Source of the DNA: an uncultured Eggerthellaceae bacterium
Lineage (GTDB): Bacteria > Actinomycetota > Coriobacteriia > Coriobacteriales > Eggerthellaceae
Reading direction: 5' to 3'
Length of the DNA: 64,000 nucleotides
NCBI GenBank assembly: GCA_910589125.1
Contig: CAJURX010000012.1
Location: forward strand, 1 to 64,000
Part shown: positions 54,572-63,028 of the stretch, piece by piece
Layout of the letters: every line of letters begins with the position of its first letter
How positions within the stretch are numbered: the stretch's first letter is position 1
Translations under genes and position numbers: made by a program
The notes under the pieces: generated by a model
The model's input: the letters and a program-made list of their open reading frames with translations, nothing else
Told to the model about the DNA's origin: nothing
Database searches by the model: none

Positions 54572-55429
54572 ATGGCTGAGCTCTTGCGTGGGAAACCTGT
54601 TGCAGATGCGCTCGGCGAGAGCCTCATCCCTCGGATCGAGGCGCTGCAGGAGGGCGGCATCGCTCCGACGCTCGCAGTGATCCGCGTGGGGTCTCGCGAG
54701 GATGACCTCTCATATGAGCGGAGCATCTTGAAGCGCTTCGACCTTTTGGGCATAGACGTTCGTCTCTTCGAGCTTCCAGATGACTGCTCGCAGGAGCAGC
54801 TGGTATCCACTATCGACGCTGCGAATGCGGATGCGTCCATCCATGGCATCCTGATGTTCCGTCCTCTCTCCGACCATCTTGATGAGGAAGCGGCATGCGA
54901 TGCCATCCTGCCGGACAAGGATATGGATGGAGTGACCCAAGGGTCGCTCTTCGGCGTGTTCGCGAATCGCCCCATCGGATTCCCGCCCTGCACTGCTGAC
55001 GCATGCATCGAGATGCTGCGCGCCTACGGATACGAGCTGGATGGCGCGGACGTGGCGGTGATCGGGCGCAGCTTGGTGATCGGGAAGCCGGTCTCTGCCA
55101 TGCTGCAGGCAGCGAATGCCACCGTGACCATGTGCCATACGCACACGCGCGATGTTCCTGCCGTTGCGAAGGGGGCGGATATCGTGGTGGTGGCCGCTGG
55201 GCGACCCGGCACGATCGGGGAGGATGCCGTCCGTCCAGGTCAGGTGATCGTGGATGTGGGCATCAATTGGGATGCGGCGGCGGGCAAGCTCGTGGGCGAT
55301 GTTGCCTTTGCCGATGTCGAGCCGGTGGTAGGCGCTATCACGCCCGTACCGGGTGGTGTGGGGAGCGTGACCACTGCCATCCTCGCCAAGCATGTGGTGA
55401 AGGCGGCAGAGCGAATCCGTGTCGGATGA
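54572..55429 (+). CDS. folD: Methylenetetrahydrofolate dehydrogenase FolD (cyclohydrolase Lys replaced)
   Basis: The 285-residue FolD has the NADP-binding VIGRSLVIGKPVSAMLQAAN, FPPCTADACIEMLRAYG, GRPGTIGEDAVRPGQVIVDVGI and the C-terminal PVPGGVGSVTTAILAKH. The motif that normally reads YxxxK in FolD is SYERSILKRF. Tyr48 is kept, but the catalytic Lys position (52) is Ile, with a Lys two residues later. In studied FolDs this Lys is required for cyclohydrolase but not dehydrogenase activity. The enzyme may therefore be dehydrogenase-only and rely on the adjacent FchA-like protein. GAGGAGC precedes the ATG. Confidence 0.93.
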   Translation: MAELLRGKPVADALGESLIPRIEALQEGGIAPTLAVIRVGSREDDLSYERSILKRFDLLGIDVRLFELPDDCSQEQLVSTIDAANADASIHGILMFRPLSDHLDEEAACDAILPDKDMDGVTQGSLFGVFANRPIGFPPCTADACIEMLRAYGYELDGADVAVIGRSLVIGKPVSAMLQAANATVTMCHTHTRDVPAVAKGADIVVVAAGRPGTIGEDAVRPGQVIVDVGINWDAAAGKLVGDVAFADVEPVVGAITPVPGGVGSVTTAILAKHVVKAAERIRVG

Positions 55430-55445
55430 GCCGATGAGGATGGGG

Positions 55446-55880
55446 TTACGGTGTTGGCAGGCGCGTCAATGAGAGGATGTCGCTCAGGGGCACCTGTGCA
55501 CCGCCCTCGAAGATGAGCGCGCGGCTCACGTCATCGAATGCCCTGACGCGTCCCTCGTGCGTGGCGCACGTGCCGCCATCCTTCAAGGCATCTTCGACGA
55601 AGCGCGTCACGACCACATGCGGCTTCTGGGGCAATATCCTGCGGATCTCCGCAAGCTGTCGGTCGAGCTCTTCACGTTCGGCTTCTCCTAATGCGATGCG
55701 CTCCTCTACATAGCGTCCTGCTTCTTGCACGGCATCCTCGTGCCCTGTCAATGCAGCGAACGGGGAGAACTGCGCAGCGCGGTCAGCGATGGGCATGGAC
55801 GCACGAGCAGAGCGTGGGCGCGAGAGATCGATGATGTCCCCATACCTGACCTGCGCCTCGCTCTTCGGTACATCGTGCAT
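55446..55880 (-). CDS. YolD-like protein
   Basis: The 144-residue protein has the YolD-like pattern DIIDLSRPRSARASMPIADR then AAQFSPFAALTGHEDAVQEA, then a helical region and a beta-rich C-terminus (RVRAFDDVSRALIFEGGAQV, a YolD-like Sm-fold segment). It begins 29 bases after the Y-family polymerase stop, with GGAGGAGCAACGC ahead of ATG 55880. YolD proteins accompany UmuC-like polymerases in Gram-positives and phages and are thought to act as UmuD-like partners. Confidence 0.87.
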   Translation of the reverse strand: MHDVPKSEAQVRYGDIIDLSRPRSARASMPIADRAAQFSPFAALTGHEDAVQEAGRYVEERIALGEAEREELDRQLAEIRRILPQKPHVVVTRFVEDALKDGGTCATHEGRVRAFDDVSRALIFEGGAQVPLSDILSLTRLPTP

Positions 55881-55909
55881 GCGTTGCTCCTCCATCCTTC
55901 AGGCAGGCC

Positions 55910-57439
55910 CTATGCGGAATGGCCGCCGATCTGCTGATTTCGCTGTTGGGCTGTGGCGCCTTCCTGCAGGCTTGCCGCTTTCAATACGGCATTCTTGCCG
56001 AACTTCTCTCGGATGCCGATCATGGCCTCTTGCACCTTGCGCTCGCGCGCGAGCCCCGCAGTGGCTTCCGCCTCCTCCTCAGCGAAGAGGGACAGCTGCG
56101 CATGCGCTTGCTCCTTCGCCATCTCTTGTTCGGTCACGACGCGCTCGGCTGAGATGGATACGCGACGCACGAGAAGGCGCTCGTCGACCAGTTCGTCGTA
56201 GAGCTCCAACACCGCGCCTGCTATCTGATGGGATGAGGCGGTGGGTCGGGTGAGCCGCTTCGTTCCGTGGGCGTGCTTCGGGATGCGCCTGCCGTATCGG
56301 TCCTCCGTCACTTCGATATCCAGCAGCTCTTCGGGCAGGTGCTCCTGCGCAAGGCTCTCCTGGTCATATCCTACCGTCAGGACCAGAGTGTCCGTTGCTT
56401 GCTGCTTCGCCGTGAGGTCGAGCGCGAGCTGATCGGCCATCTCCCATGCGACTAGTCGCGCGTCGGCTGCTGAATAGGGGTTGTGGAGGACCTGCCCTGA
56501 CACGATGCAGCGCACGTGCGGTTGGTACGACTTGATATCGGACATGCCCACGGGTTCCACGCCCCAAGCGTGATCGATCAGCAGCTCGGCATTCTTCCCG
56601 AACATCGCATACAGCGTGCTCTCGTTCAGGGCGCTATCCGGGCTGCCGAGCGACGCTCGAGCGAGGTCTCCCATCGTGCGGATCCCACGCGTAGCCAAGC
56701 GACGCGCTATTCCCGCACCCACGCGCCAGAAATCGGTTATGGGCTCATGGGCCCACAGGCGGCGCTTGTATGACTCCTCATCCAGTTGGGCTATCCTCAC
56801 GCCGTTGGCGTCAGGCTCCTCATGCTTCGCCAGCATGTCCATGGCCACCTTCGCCAGATAGAGGTTGGTGCCGATGCCCGCTGTGGCAGTGATGCTCGTC
56901 TCCTCGAAGATGGTGCTCACCACCTGTGACGCCAGCTCGCGCGCATCCATCCCATAGGTTCGGAGGTAGCTGCCCGCATCGATCAGCACCTCGTCGATGG
57001 AGTAGACGTGGATGTCCTCCGGTGCGAAGAATCGCAGGTAGATGTTGTAGATGAGCGTGGAATACTCAAGGTAGAGCGCCATGCGCGGCTTCGCGGTCAG
57101 GTATCCCAGCTCTGCATAGGGGTCCGACCGCAGCACGGCATCGTTGAACGATGTGGTGCGGAACGGCACGCTGCGTCCACCCGCTACCTTTCGCAAAGCG
57201 CATGCTCGCTCGGCATTCACCTCGCGCACGCGCTGCACCACCTCGAAGAGACGCGCTCGTCCGCTGATCCCATGGGCTTTGAGCGATGGTGACACTGCCA
57301 AGCAGATGGTCTTCGTCGTGCGCGAGATGTCAGCGACCACCAGATTCGTGGTGAGCGGGTCGAGGCCGCGCTCTCGGCACTCCACGGAGGCGTAGAACGA
57401 TTTGAGATCGATGGCTATGTAGCGAAAATGCGAACCCAT
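55910..57439 (-). CDS. Y-family DNA polymerase (UmuC/ImpB-like)
   Basis: The 509-residue translesion polymerase opens YIAIDLKSFYASVECRERG (first catalytic Asp) and has VYSIDEVLIDAGSYL (catalytic Asp-Glu). GIGTNLYLAKVAMDMLAKH and a helix-hairpin region (GAGIARRLATRGIRTMGDLA) follow. The C-terminal little-finger domain contains DTLVLTVGYDQESL and a tail ending QQIGGHSA. It forms an operon with yolD. The ATG at 57439 has no Shine-Dalgarno; TATAAT ends six bases upstream, predicting a leaderless, probably damage-inducible transcript. Confidence 0.93.
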   Translation of the reverse strand: MGSHFRYIAIDLKSFYASVECRERGLDPLTTNLVVADISRTTKTICLAVSPSLKAHGISGRARLFEVVQRVREVNAERACALRKVAGGRSVPFRTTSFNDAVLRSDPYAELGYLTAKPRMALYLEYSTLIYNIYLRFFAPEDIHVYSIDEVLIDAGSYLRTYGMDARELASQVVSTIFEETSITATAGIGTNLYLAKVAMDMLAKHEEPDANGVRIAQLDEESYKRRLWAHEPITDFWRVGAGIARRLATRGIRTMGDLARASLGSPDSALNESTLYAMFGKNAELLIDHAWGVEPVGMSDIKSYQPHVRCIVSGQVLHNPYSAADARLVAWEMADQLALDLTAKQQATDTLVLTVGYDQESLAQEHLPEELLDIEVTEDRYGRRIPKHAHGTKRLTRPTASSHQIAGAVLELYDELVDERLLVRRVSISAERVVTEQEMAKEQAHAQLSLFAEEEAEATAGLARERKVQEAMIGIREKFGKNAVLKAASLQEGATAQQRNQQIGGHSA

Positions 57440-57451
57440 GTACGCATTATA
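57432..57451 (-). promoter_or_regulatory. -10 element and LexA-box-like site at the Y-family polymerase start
   Basis: TATAAT (57451-57446) is followed by GCGTAC and the ATG. GAACCCATGTAC at 57432-57443 matches the Gram-positive SOS box GAACnnnnGTTC at all but one specified position and overlaps the start codon. Repression by LexA there would block initiation. Confidence 0.5.
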
Positions 57452-57613
57452 GCGGCATGGAGTGCAGGTTGAGGGCGCGGGCTTGCTCAGCGTGCCGTTC
57501 GGGTGAAAGGGGCTTGCCCTTCACAGGGGCAATGCTCATAATCGCATCCGCAACTGTTTCGATGACGCTTTCGGAATCCATGTGCGCGTGTCGCTCAGGA
57601 GACCGGAAGCTGA

Positions 57614-57740
57614 GAAAACTCTGGAGAACTCTTAGATGAGTGCCGAAGGTGCAAGGCCCTGGCGTGCTGCCAGGCGCTGAATCTCTCAGGCAAACGGACA
57701 GAGCCAAGCTGCCTCCCATCAGGGGCGCTCCCGAGTTTTC
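57614..57740 (+). ncRNA. Glycine riboswitch
   Basis: The leader contains GGAGAACTCTTAGATGAGTG, GTGCCGAAGGTGCAAGG and AATCTCTCAGGCAAACGGAC followed by AGAGCC, the conserved core of a glycine aptamer. Outer helix GAAAACTC (57614-57621) pairs with GAGTTTTC (57733-57740). Only one full aptamer is seen. It lies directly upstream of the alanine/glycine:cation symporter, so glycine would control its expression. The helix closing near the ribosome site (GAGGAGGGG at 57751-57759) suggests translational or transcriptional control; which one cannot be decided here. Confidence 0.92.
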
Positions 57741-57764
57741 TGCAACGAGAAGAGGAGGGGACGC

Positions 57765-59231
57765 GTGGAGGAAGCGCTTCTTACGGTCGTCACGACCATC
57801 AACAACTATCTGTCGAACTATGTATTGATCATCCTGCTCCTGGGCATGGGCATCTGGTTCACGATCCGCACGAAGTTCATCCAATTCCGCTGCTTCGGTG
57901 AGGGTTGGCGCCGGCTCTTCGGTGACTTCTCGCTGCGCGGTGGAGACCAGGGTGGTGCCATGACGTCGTTCCAGGCGCTGTCCACGGCTGTGGCCGCGCA
58001 GGTGGGCACGGGCAACATCGTGGGTGCCTGCGGTGCCATCATCATCGGTGGTCCGGGTGCCATCTTCTGGATGTGGATCATCGCGCTGCTGGGCATGGCC
58101 ACCAACTACGCTGAGGCGGTCATGGCGCAGAAGACGCGCGTGACCGATCCGGACGGCACGGTGCATGGCGGCCCGGTCTACTACATCACCACAGCGTTCA
58201 AGGGCAAGGGCGGCAAGTTCTTGGCTGGCTTCTTCGCTGTTGCCATCATCCTGGCGCTCGGCTTCATGGGCTGCATGGTGCAGTCGAACTCCATCGCTGA
58301 GACCATGAACAATGCCTTCGGCGTTCCCACGTGGGCCATCGGCATCCTCGTGGTGATCCTGGCTGGATTCGTGTTCGTCGGTGGCGTGTCCCGCCTGGCG
58401 GCGGTCACGGAGAAGATCGTGCCGGTGATGGCGGTCCTGTACATCATCGGATCGCTCGTGCTGCTCATCATGAATGCGCCTGCTCTGCCGGCGACGTTCG
58501 CGCTGATCTTCCAGTGCGCATTCGACCCACAGGCATCTGTTGGCGGTGCGACATTCGGCATCATCGCGGCCATCACCCAGGGTGCCAAGCGCGGCCTGTT
58601 CTCGAACGAGGCAGGCATGGGCTCCACGCCGCACGCTCATGCGCTGGCTGAGGTGCGCAATCCGCACGAGCAGGGCACCGTGGCCATGATCGGCGTGTTC
58701 GTGGACACGATCGTGGTGGTCACCATGACGGCGCTCGTGGTCCTGTCTACCATGTATGTTGGTGACGGCACGCTCGCAACGGGTGACTATGCTGCGCTGA
58801 CGGCTGACACCGTGACCAAGACGAACATCGCACAGCTGGCGTTCGGCGAATTCTTCGGTGCGAACATCGGCGCTTGGTTCGTTGCCATCTGCTTGCTGTT
58901 CTTCGCGTTCTCGACCATCCTGTCTTGGAACCTGTTCGCCAAGCTCAATGTCGAATGGCTGTTCGGGAAGAAGGCCGTCATGCCGTTCACGATCCTTGCG
59001 CTCGTGTTCATCTTCCTGGGTTCGCTGCTGTCGAACGACCTGGTCTGGGAGATGGCCGACATGTTCAATCAGCTCATGGTGCTGCCGAACGCGATCGCGC
59101 TCTTCGCACTGACGGCGCCCATCCTTGCCATCGCGAATGCGAAGCACGACAAGCTGGCAACGGATGTGCATGAGGAGAAGCTGGAAGACGAAGAGCGGGC
59201 GAAGAGGATCGAAGCTGAGAAGAGGAAGTAG
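57765..59231 (+). CDS. Alanine/glycine:cation symporter (AGCS family)
   Basis: This 488-residue Na+- or H+-coupled transporter has 11-12 TMs. The family signature is AAQVGTGNIVGACGAIIIGG and PGAIFWMWIIALLGMATNYAE; KRGLFSNEAGMGSTPHAHAL is also typical. The C-terminal tail is charged. The GTG start at 57765 follows GGAGGGGACGC. Glycine-riboswitch control indicates that glycine is a physiological substrate. It is probably used for uptake when glycine is scarce or removal when in excess, depending on switch direction. Confidence 0.95.
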   Translation: MEEALLTVVTTINNYLSNYVLIILLLGMGIWFTIRTKFIQFRCFGEGWRRLFGDFSLRGGDQGGAMTSFQALSTAVAAQVGTGNIVGACGAIIIGGPGAIFWMWIIALLGMATNYAEAVMAQKTRVTDPDGTVHGGPVYYITTAFKGKGGKFLAGFFAVAIILALGFMGCMVQSNSIAETMNNAFGVPTWAIGILVVILAGFVFVGGVSRLAAVTEKIVPVMAVLYIIGSLVLLIMNAPALPATFALIFQCAFDPQASVGGATFGIIAAITQGAKRGLFSNEAGMGSTPHAHALAEVRNPHEQGTVAMIGVFVDTIVVVTMTALVVLSTMYVGDGTLATGDYAALTADTVTKTNIAQLAFGEFFGANIGAWFVAICLLFFAFSTILSWNLFAKLNVEWLFGKKAVMPFTILALVFIFLGSLLSNDLVWEMADMFNQLMVLPNAIALFALTAPILAIANAKHDKLATDVHEEKLEDEERAKRIEAEKRK

Positions 59232-59242
59232 CGCTCCTGTTC

Positions 59243-59312
59243 GTGCCAGGGGACGGCCCAGATGTCACCTTAGCGTGTCGGCAGTGTCAGGGGACGGCCC
59301 AGATGTCACCTT
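59243..59312. repeat. Tandem REP-like repeat (two copies)
   Basis: The core AGGGGACGGCCCAGATGTCA occurs twice, 41 bases apart (copies about 59243-59271 and 59284-59312). Copies are preceded by GTGCC or GTGTC and followed by CCTT. The GTGTCAGGGGACGG...GTCACC layout resembles REP sequences associated with IS200-like RAYT transposases in Gram-positives (recollection). No transposase is in the window. Confidence 0.65.
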
Positions 59313-59329
59313 TGCATATGTGAAAGCTG

Positions 59330-59350
59330 GGGCGCACTCCATGTGCGCCC
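59330..59350. repeat. TCCAT-loop stem-loop between convergent genes
   Basis: GGGCGCAC and GTGCGCCC enclose TCCAT. The stem in the element at 31546 has the same arms (one base changed) and loop TTCAT. It lies between the convergent AGCS and CDF genes. Confidence 0.7.
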
Positions 59351-59416
59351 TTCTTCATGGTGCAGGGTGAACGAGGGCGCTTCGCGGATGCGGCAGCTGC
59401 GAGAGGGGGTTCTCGT

Positions 59417-60514
59417 TCATTCGGCGTAGTCGGTGTCGGTTCGGATGTCGAAGGCGAAGCCAGGGTAGGCGGCGGTCATCTGGGATACGACGCTCTTCGC
59501 GATGGCGTCCGCATCTGCTCCCAGCTCTATCACTAGGTCGAAATAACAGGTCTTCGTCTCCTCATCCACGTAGAACGCGTGCATGCCCAAGATCTTCGGC
59601 TCCTTCTTGATGATCCCATCCAGCGCATCCTTCATGGGCTCGAAAGTGGGCGTGGTGTTGTCCGTGCAGATGCCCACGGTCAAAGAGACGTTGCACTCCT
59701 TCTCCACGCCCTTCGCGATGTTCCGCGTGAGCTCACCTATCTGCTTGGCGGTCAGATCGTCAGGCACCTTGACGCACAGCGATCCGATGACCTTGTTCGG
59801 TCCGAAGTTGTCCAGCACCACATCGTTCACGCCGTGCACGTCAGGGAATTTCTGCACCTCATCCTCTATCTTGCTCACGAGGTGCTTGTCCTCAGGGGTA
59901 CCGATGATGGGAGCAAGGGAATCGCGCAGCACGTCGATGCCGGCCTTGCAGACCACGAGCGAGATGATGACCCCCACCACGCCGTCTATGTTCACGCTCC
60001 AAAGGTTCTGCGCGAAGGCGACGACGAGCGTCCCTGCTGAGAGCACGGCATCATAGTTCGAGTCGATTCCCGAGGCGATCAGCGATTCGGAATGCGTCTT
60101 GTCCCCATAGTGCTTGAACACGAAGCCCAGTGCGACCTTCGCCATGATGGCCACGATGATGACGATGATGGTCACGGTAGAGTAGCTGGGCATGCCTGGA
60201 TGGATGATCTTCACCACGGATTCACGCAGGGACACGAGCCCCGCTGCCAGGATGATGAAGGCGATCACCACCGATGTCAGGTATTCGATGCGGCCGTAGC
60301 CGAAGGGGTGCGCTTTGTCTGGGTTGCGCTGGGAGAGCTTGGTGCCGATGATGGTGACGACGGACGAGATGGCATCCGTTGCGTTGTTCACTCCGTCAAG
60401 GATGATGGCGATGGAATGGGAGGCGAATCCGATGATGAGCTTGAAGGCTACGAGCAGCATGTTGCCTGCGATGCCGATGACGCTGGCCTTCACTATCTCG
60501 TGGTCGCGGTCCAT
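59417..60514 (-). CDS. Cation diffusion facilitator (CDF) transporter
   Basis: The 365-residue divalent-metal/H+ antiporter has six TMs. The metal site in TM2 is DGVNNATDAISS and in TM5 is HSESLIASGIDSNYDAVLSA (HxxxD-type). HPFGYGRIEYLTS is the conserved loop. The C-terminal cytoplasmic domain follows, with an added segment of about 80 residues after the usual fold (GICTDNTTPTFEPMKDALDG, then LGADADAIAKSVVSQM). The start at 60514 (MDRDHEIVKASVIG) is the only one matching the family; longer frames read into non-coding DNA. The metal is not predictable (Mn, Zn, Fe or Co). Confidence 0.92.
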   Translation of the reverse strand: MDRDHEIVKASVIGIAGNMLLVAFKLIIGFASHSIAIILDGVNNATDAISSVVTIIGTKLSQRNPDKAHPFGYGRIEYLTSVVIAFIILAAGLVSLRESVVKIIHPGMPSYSTVTIIVIIVAIMAKVALGFVFKHYGDKTHSESLIASGIDSNYDAVLSAGTLVVAFAQNLWSVNIDGVVGVIISLVVCKAGIDVLRDSLAPIIGTPEDKHLVSKIEDEVQKFPDVHGVNDVVLDNFGPNKVIGSLCVKVPDDLTAKQIGELTRNIAKGVEKECNVSLTVGICTDNTTPTFEPMKDALDGIIKKEPKILGMHAFYVDEETKTCYFDLVIELGADADAIAKSVVSQMTAAYPGFAFDIRTDTDYAE

Positions 60515-60652
60515 GATGCCATGCCTTCCGAAGCGAATGGAGGTTCGATGACGCCGATTATATGAGGGCGTCATCGTGGGGAGGGGGCGGTGTGCTTTCT
60601 GACAACAAAGGGATGACAGTCTGTCTGCGAATGCGCCTCTGAACGGGACAAA

Positions 60653-60667
60653 GCAACCATAGGTTGC
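60653..60667. promoter_or_regulatory. Perfect short inverted repeat in the CDF-XRE intergenic region
   Basis: GCAACC-ATA-GGTTGC lies midway in the 259-bp gap between divergent genes, upstream of a CATAAT -10-like hexamer (60722-60727). It could be an operator for the XRE regulator. It is short, so chance is possible. Confidence 0.35.
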
Positions 60668-60773
60668 CGTTACGACCGGAAGAATGCTCCCGAAAGTTGG
60701 TAGCGCGCACTCGTCTTTTTGCATAATGTCAGCACGCCGAATGACGAACGAAGCGATGAAAGGCGATCGATAG

Positions 60774-62012
60774 ATGAGCTTCAGAGAGAACCTCCTATAT
60801 CTGCGAGCAGCGCACGGCATGACCCAGGAGCAGCTTGCTGAGCAATTGGGCGTGAGCCGTCAGTCCGTGACGAAATGGGAGTCGGACAAGAGCTACCCTG
60901 AGATGGACAAGCTGATAAAGCTCTGCCAGATATTCGACTGCACCTTGGACGAGATGGTCCAAGGGGATATGACCGATCGCGTGGTCACGGAAGCGGTGGT
61001 CGAAAGCTCCTTTGAGGGATCGATGCAAGAAGAGCCTCTACGGAACGCGGCGGTGCTTGCGGCGGGACAAGAGATGCACGTGTCAGCGGCAGCGCAAGAA
61101 GAGCCTACGCAAGGGGTGTCCGATCAGCCCTCTCAGGTCGCCGAAGAAGGGGGCGATCCGCATGCAGCCTCGGCAGAGCACTCTGGAGGAGCGGGCCAGG
61201 TGAGCGCCACATGCGAGGAGCCCCCTGCGCATGAAGATGTTCCAGCCGAGGACGTATTCGGCTACGACGAGCACATGCGCCGCTTTGCCGAGCGCATCTC
61301 CACTGGTGTGATGGCTGTCATGCTGGGAACGGCCTTCTCCATCGTCCTCTACGCACTTGGTGATCCGCAGTCCGGGTTCGCCCTGCTCCCTGAGAACATC
61401 GCTGCGGCGCTGGGTACGCTCATCGTGTTGGCAGGTGCGGTCACAGGCGTGGCGCTCATCGTTCCTGCATCGCTCGACCATGCCAGCTTCGTCAGGCAGC
61501 ATCCGCACCTGCGCGATTTCTACACCGAGGAGGACAGAGCACGCGCGCGCAGGTCATTCGCCTATGAGCTGATCGGCGGCATCGTGCTGATATTCATCGG
61601 CATCACCCTGATCATCCTCTTCTCCGAGACTCCACTGGAGGCGATGGTCGGCACGCCGCTCATGTTGGCATTCGTGGCGTTCGGGGTGAAGCCGATCATC
61701 CATGGGTCCATGGTGTTGGGGATGACGAACATCGCAGACTACAACGAGGCAGCGGCTGAGGTGCTGGAGGCGCACGAGATCAAGCACATGGACATCCCGG
61801 CTCCGCAGAAGCAGGAGCTCCTGCAGAAGAGCGTCCAAGAGAAGCGCATCGGGGCGCTCTGCGGTTCCATCATGATCGTTGCCTCCATCGTGGGGCTGGT
61901 GATGCTCTTCGTTCCGCACTACCAGAACGACCTCTTCTGGTTGGCGTGGCCCATCGGGGGTCTTCTCTGCGGACTGGTGAGCCTACTGATGAAGGGGTTC
62001 TCGCACGAGTGA
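60774..62012 (+). CDS. XRE-family regulator with C-terminal membrane domain
   Basis: The 412-residue protein has an N-terminal HTH_3 domain (LYLRAAHGMTQEQLAEQLG then VSRQSVTKWESDKSYPEMDK, residues 1-65). A low-complexity acidic linker runs from about 75 to 165. Four or five TMs follow (GVMAVMLGTAFSIVLYALGD, IAAALGTLIVLAGAVTGVAL, IGGIVLIFIGITLIILF, LCGSIMIVASIVGLVMLFV). Such membrane-tethered one-component regulators are common in gut anaerobes. It is divergent from the CDF exporter. The signal and targets are unknown. Confidence 0.9.
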   Translation: MSFRENLLYLRAAHGMTQEQLAEQLGVSRQSVTKWESDKSYPEMDKLIKLCQIFDCTLDEMVQGDMTDRVVTEAVVESSFEGSMQEEPLRNAAVLAAGQEMHVSAAAQEEPTQGVSDQPSQVAEEGGDPHAASAEHSGGAGQVSATCEEPPAHEDVPAEDVFGYDEHMRRFAERISTGVMAVMLGTAFSIVLYALGDPQSGFALLPENIAAALGTLIVLAGAVTGVALIVPASLDHASFVRQHPHLRDFYTEEDRARARRSFAYELIGGIVLIFIGITLIILFSETPLEAMVGTPLMLAFVAFGVKPIIHGSMVLGMTNIADYNEAAAEVLEAHEIKHMDIPAPQKQELLQKSVQEKRIGALCGSIMIVASIVGLVMLFVPHYQNDLFWLAWPIGGLLCGLVSLLMKGFSHE

Positions 62013-62041
62013 TCGCGCTGCCTCTGCGCTAGCCCAGTCGC

Positions 62042-63028
62042 TCACGCTCTAGGTGTGGTGTGGTCTGAGGACGCGTGGTCCGCGCTGCCCCTGTCCCGCT
62101 CGCTTGCTCCCTCATGCTCCTCTTCTGGCGCTGGATCGGAGGCGTCGGGATGGTGCGTCGTTCGCGCAACGTCGCGCTCGATCTTCCGCAGGTTGGCATT
62201 CTGGAACTCTGAGACGAACCCTGCTGAGAAGATGCCGCCGGGGATGGCTACCAATCCGAGCGAGAGCAGCATGATGGCCATCCCGCAGAGCTTGCCCGCC
62301 ATGGTCACGGGGACGATATCCCCATAACCGACAGAGGTCACGGTCTCCATGACGAACCAGATGCCCTCGAACAGGTTGGTGAATGCGTCCGGTTGAGCCG
62401 GGTGCTCCACTTCGTACATGATAACGCTGGCCACGATGATGAGCAGGCAGATGACCAGGAATGATGCGATGATCTCCTGGTATCGCTTCTTGAACACGCG
62501 TCCGATCGTGCGGAATCCCCGCATGTAGCGCGTCACCTTGATGAGGCGGATGAGCCGGAGCACGCCTACCGTGTGCGTCACGGCAGCGGTGACCGGCAAG
62601 AACCAGGAGATCATGCTGGGCGCGAATGACAGGAGGTCGATGATCCCCATGGGGGATGCGATGTACTTCCATCGTGCTCGCGCTGGCGTGCAGTTCCCGA
62701 AGGCAAGGTCAGCGATCCAGATGCGCGCAAGGTACTCGATGAAGAAGCAGACGGTAGAGAACACGAAGAAGGCGCTCAGCAGGTTGGCTGCCACAGGATC
62801 CAGTCCCGGCTGCGCGGAGAAGAACACGAGCACTGCATTCGCCACGATCAAGAAGAACAGGAGCACGCCTGCTATCTTCGCCAGCACGTTCCCACGCTTG
62901 ATGTTCTCCAGCGCATAGAATGTCTGTCGCTTGAACTCCGGGCTCTTCAGGATGCGGACGCGCTTCGATAGCCGCGCTGATGCCCTATTGGTCTTGTTCA
63001 CTCGCTTGCTGGTCACGCTATGCCTCAT
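62042..63028 (-). CDS. Voltage-gated-type potassium channel
   Basis: The 328-residue six-TM ion channel subunit has an S4-like voltage sensor with regularly spaced basic residues (LRLIRLIKVTRYMRGFRTI). The pore loop ETVTSVGYGDIVPV carries the K+ selectivity filter. The tail is acidic (APEEEHEGASERDRGSADH). It resembles KvAP-like bacterial channels. Its N-terminus overlaps the end of the ClC gene by 11 bases, which indicates co-expression of a K+ and a Cl- pathway. Confidence 0.9.
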   Translation of the reverse strand: MRHSVTSKRVNKTNRASARLSKRVRILKSPEFKRQTFYALENIKRGNVLAKIAGVLLFFLIVANAVLVFFSAQPGLDPVAANLLSAFFVFSTVCFFIEYLARIWIADLAFGNCTPARARWKYIASPMGIIDLLSFAPSMISWFLPVTAAVTHTVGVLRLIRLIKVTRYMRGFRTIGRVFKKRYQEIIASFLVICLLIIVASVIMYEVEHPAQPDAFTNLFEGIWFVMETVTSVGYGDIVPVTMAGKLCGMAIMLLSLGLVAIPGGIFSAGFVSEFQNANLRKIERDVARTTHHPDASDPAPEEEHEGASERDRGSADHASSDHTTPRA

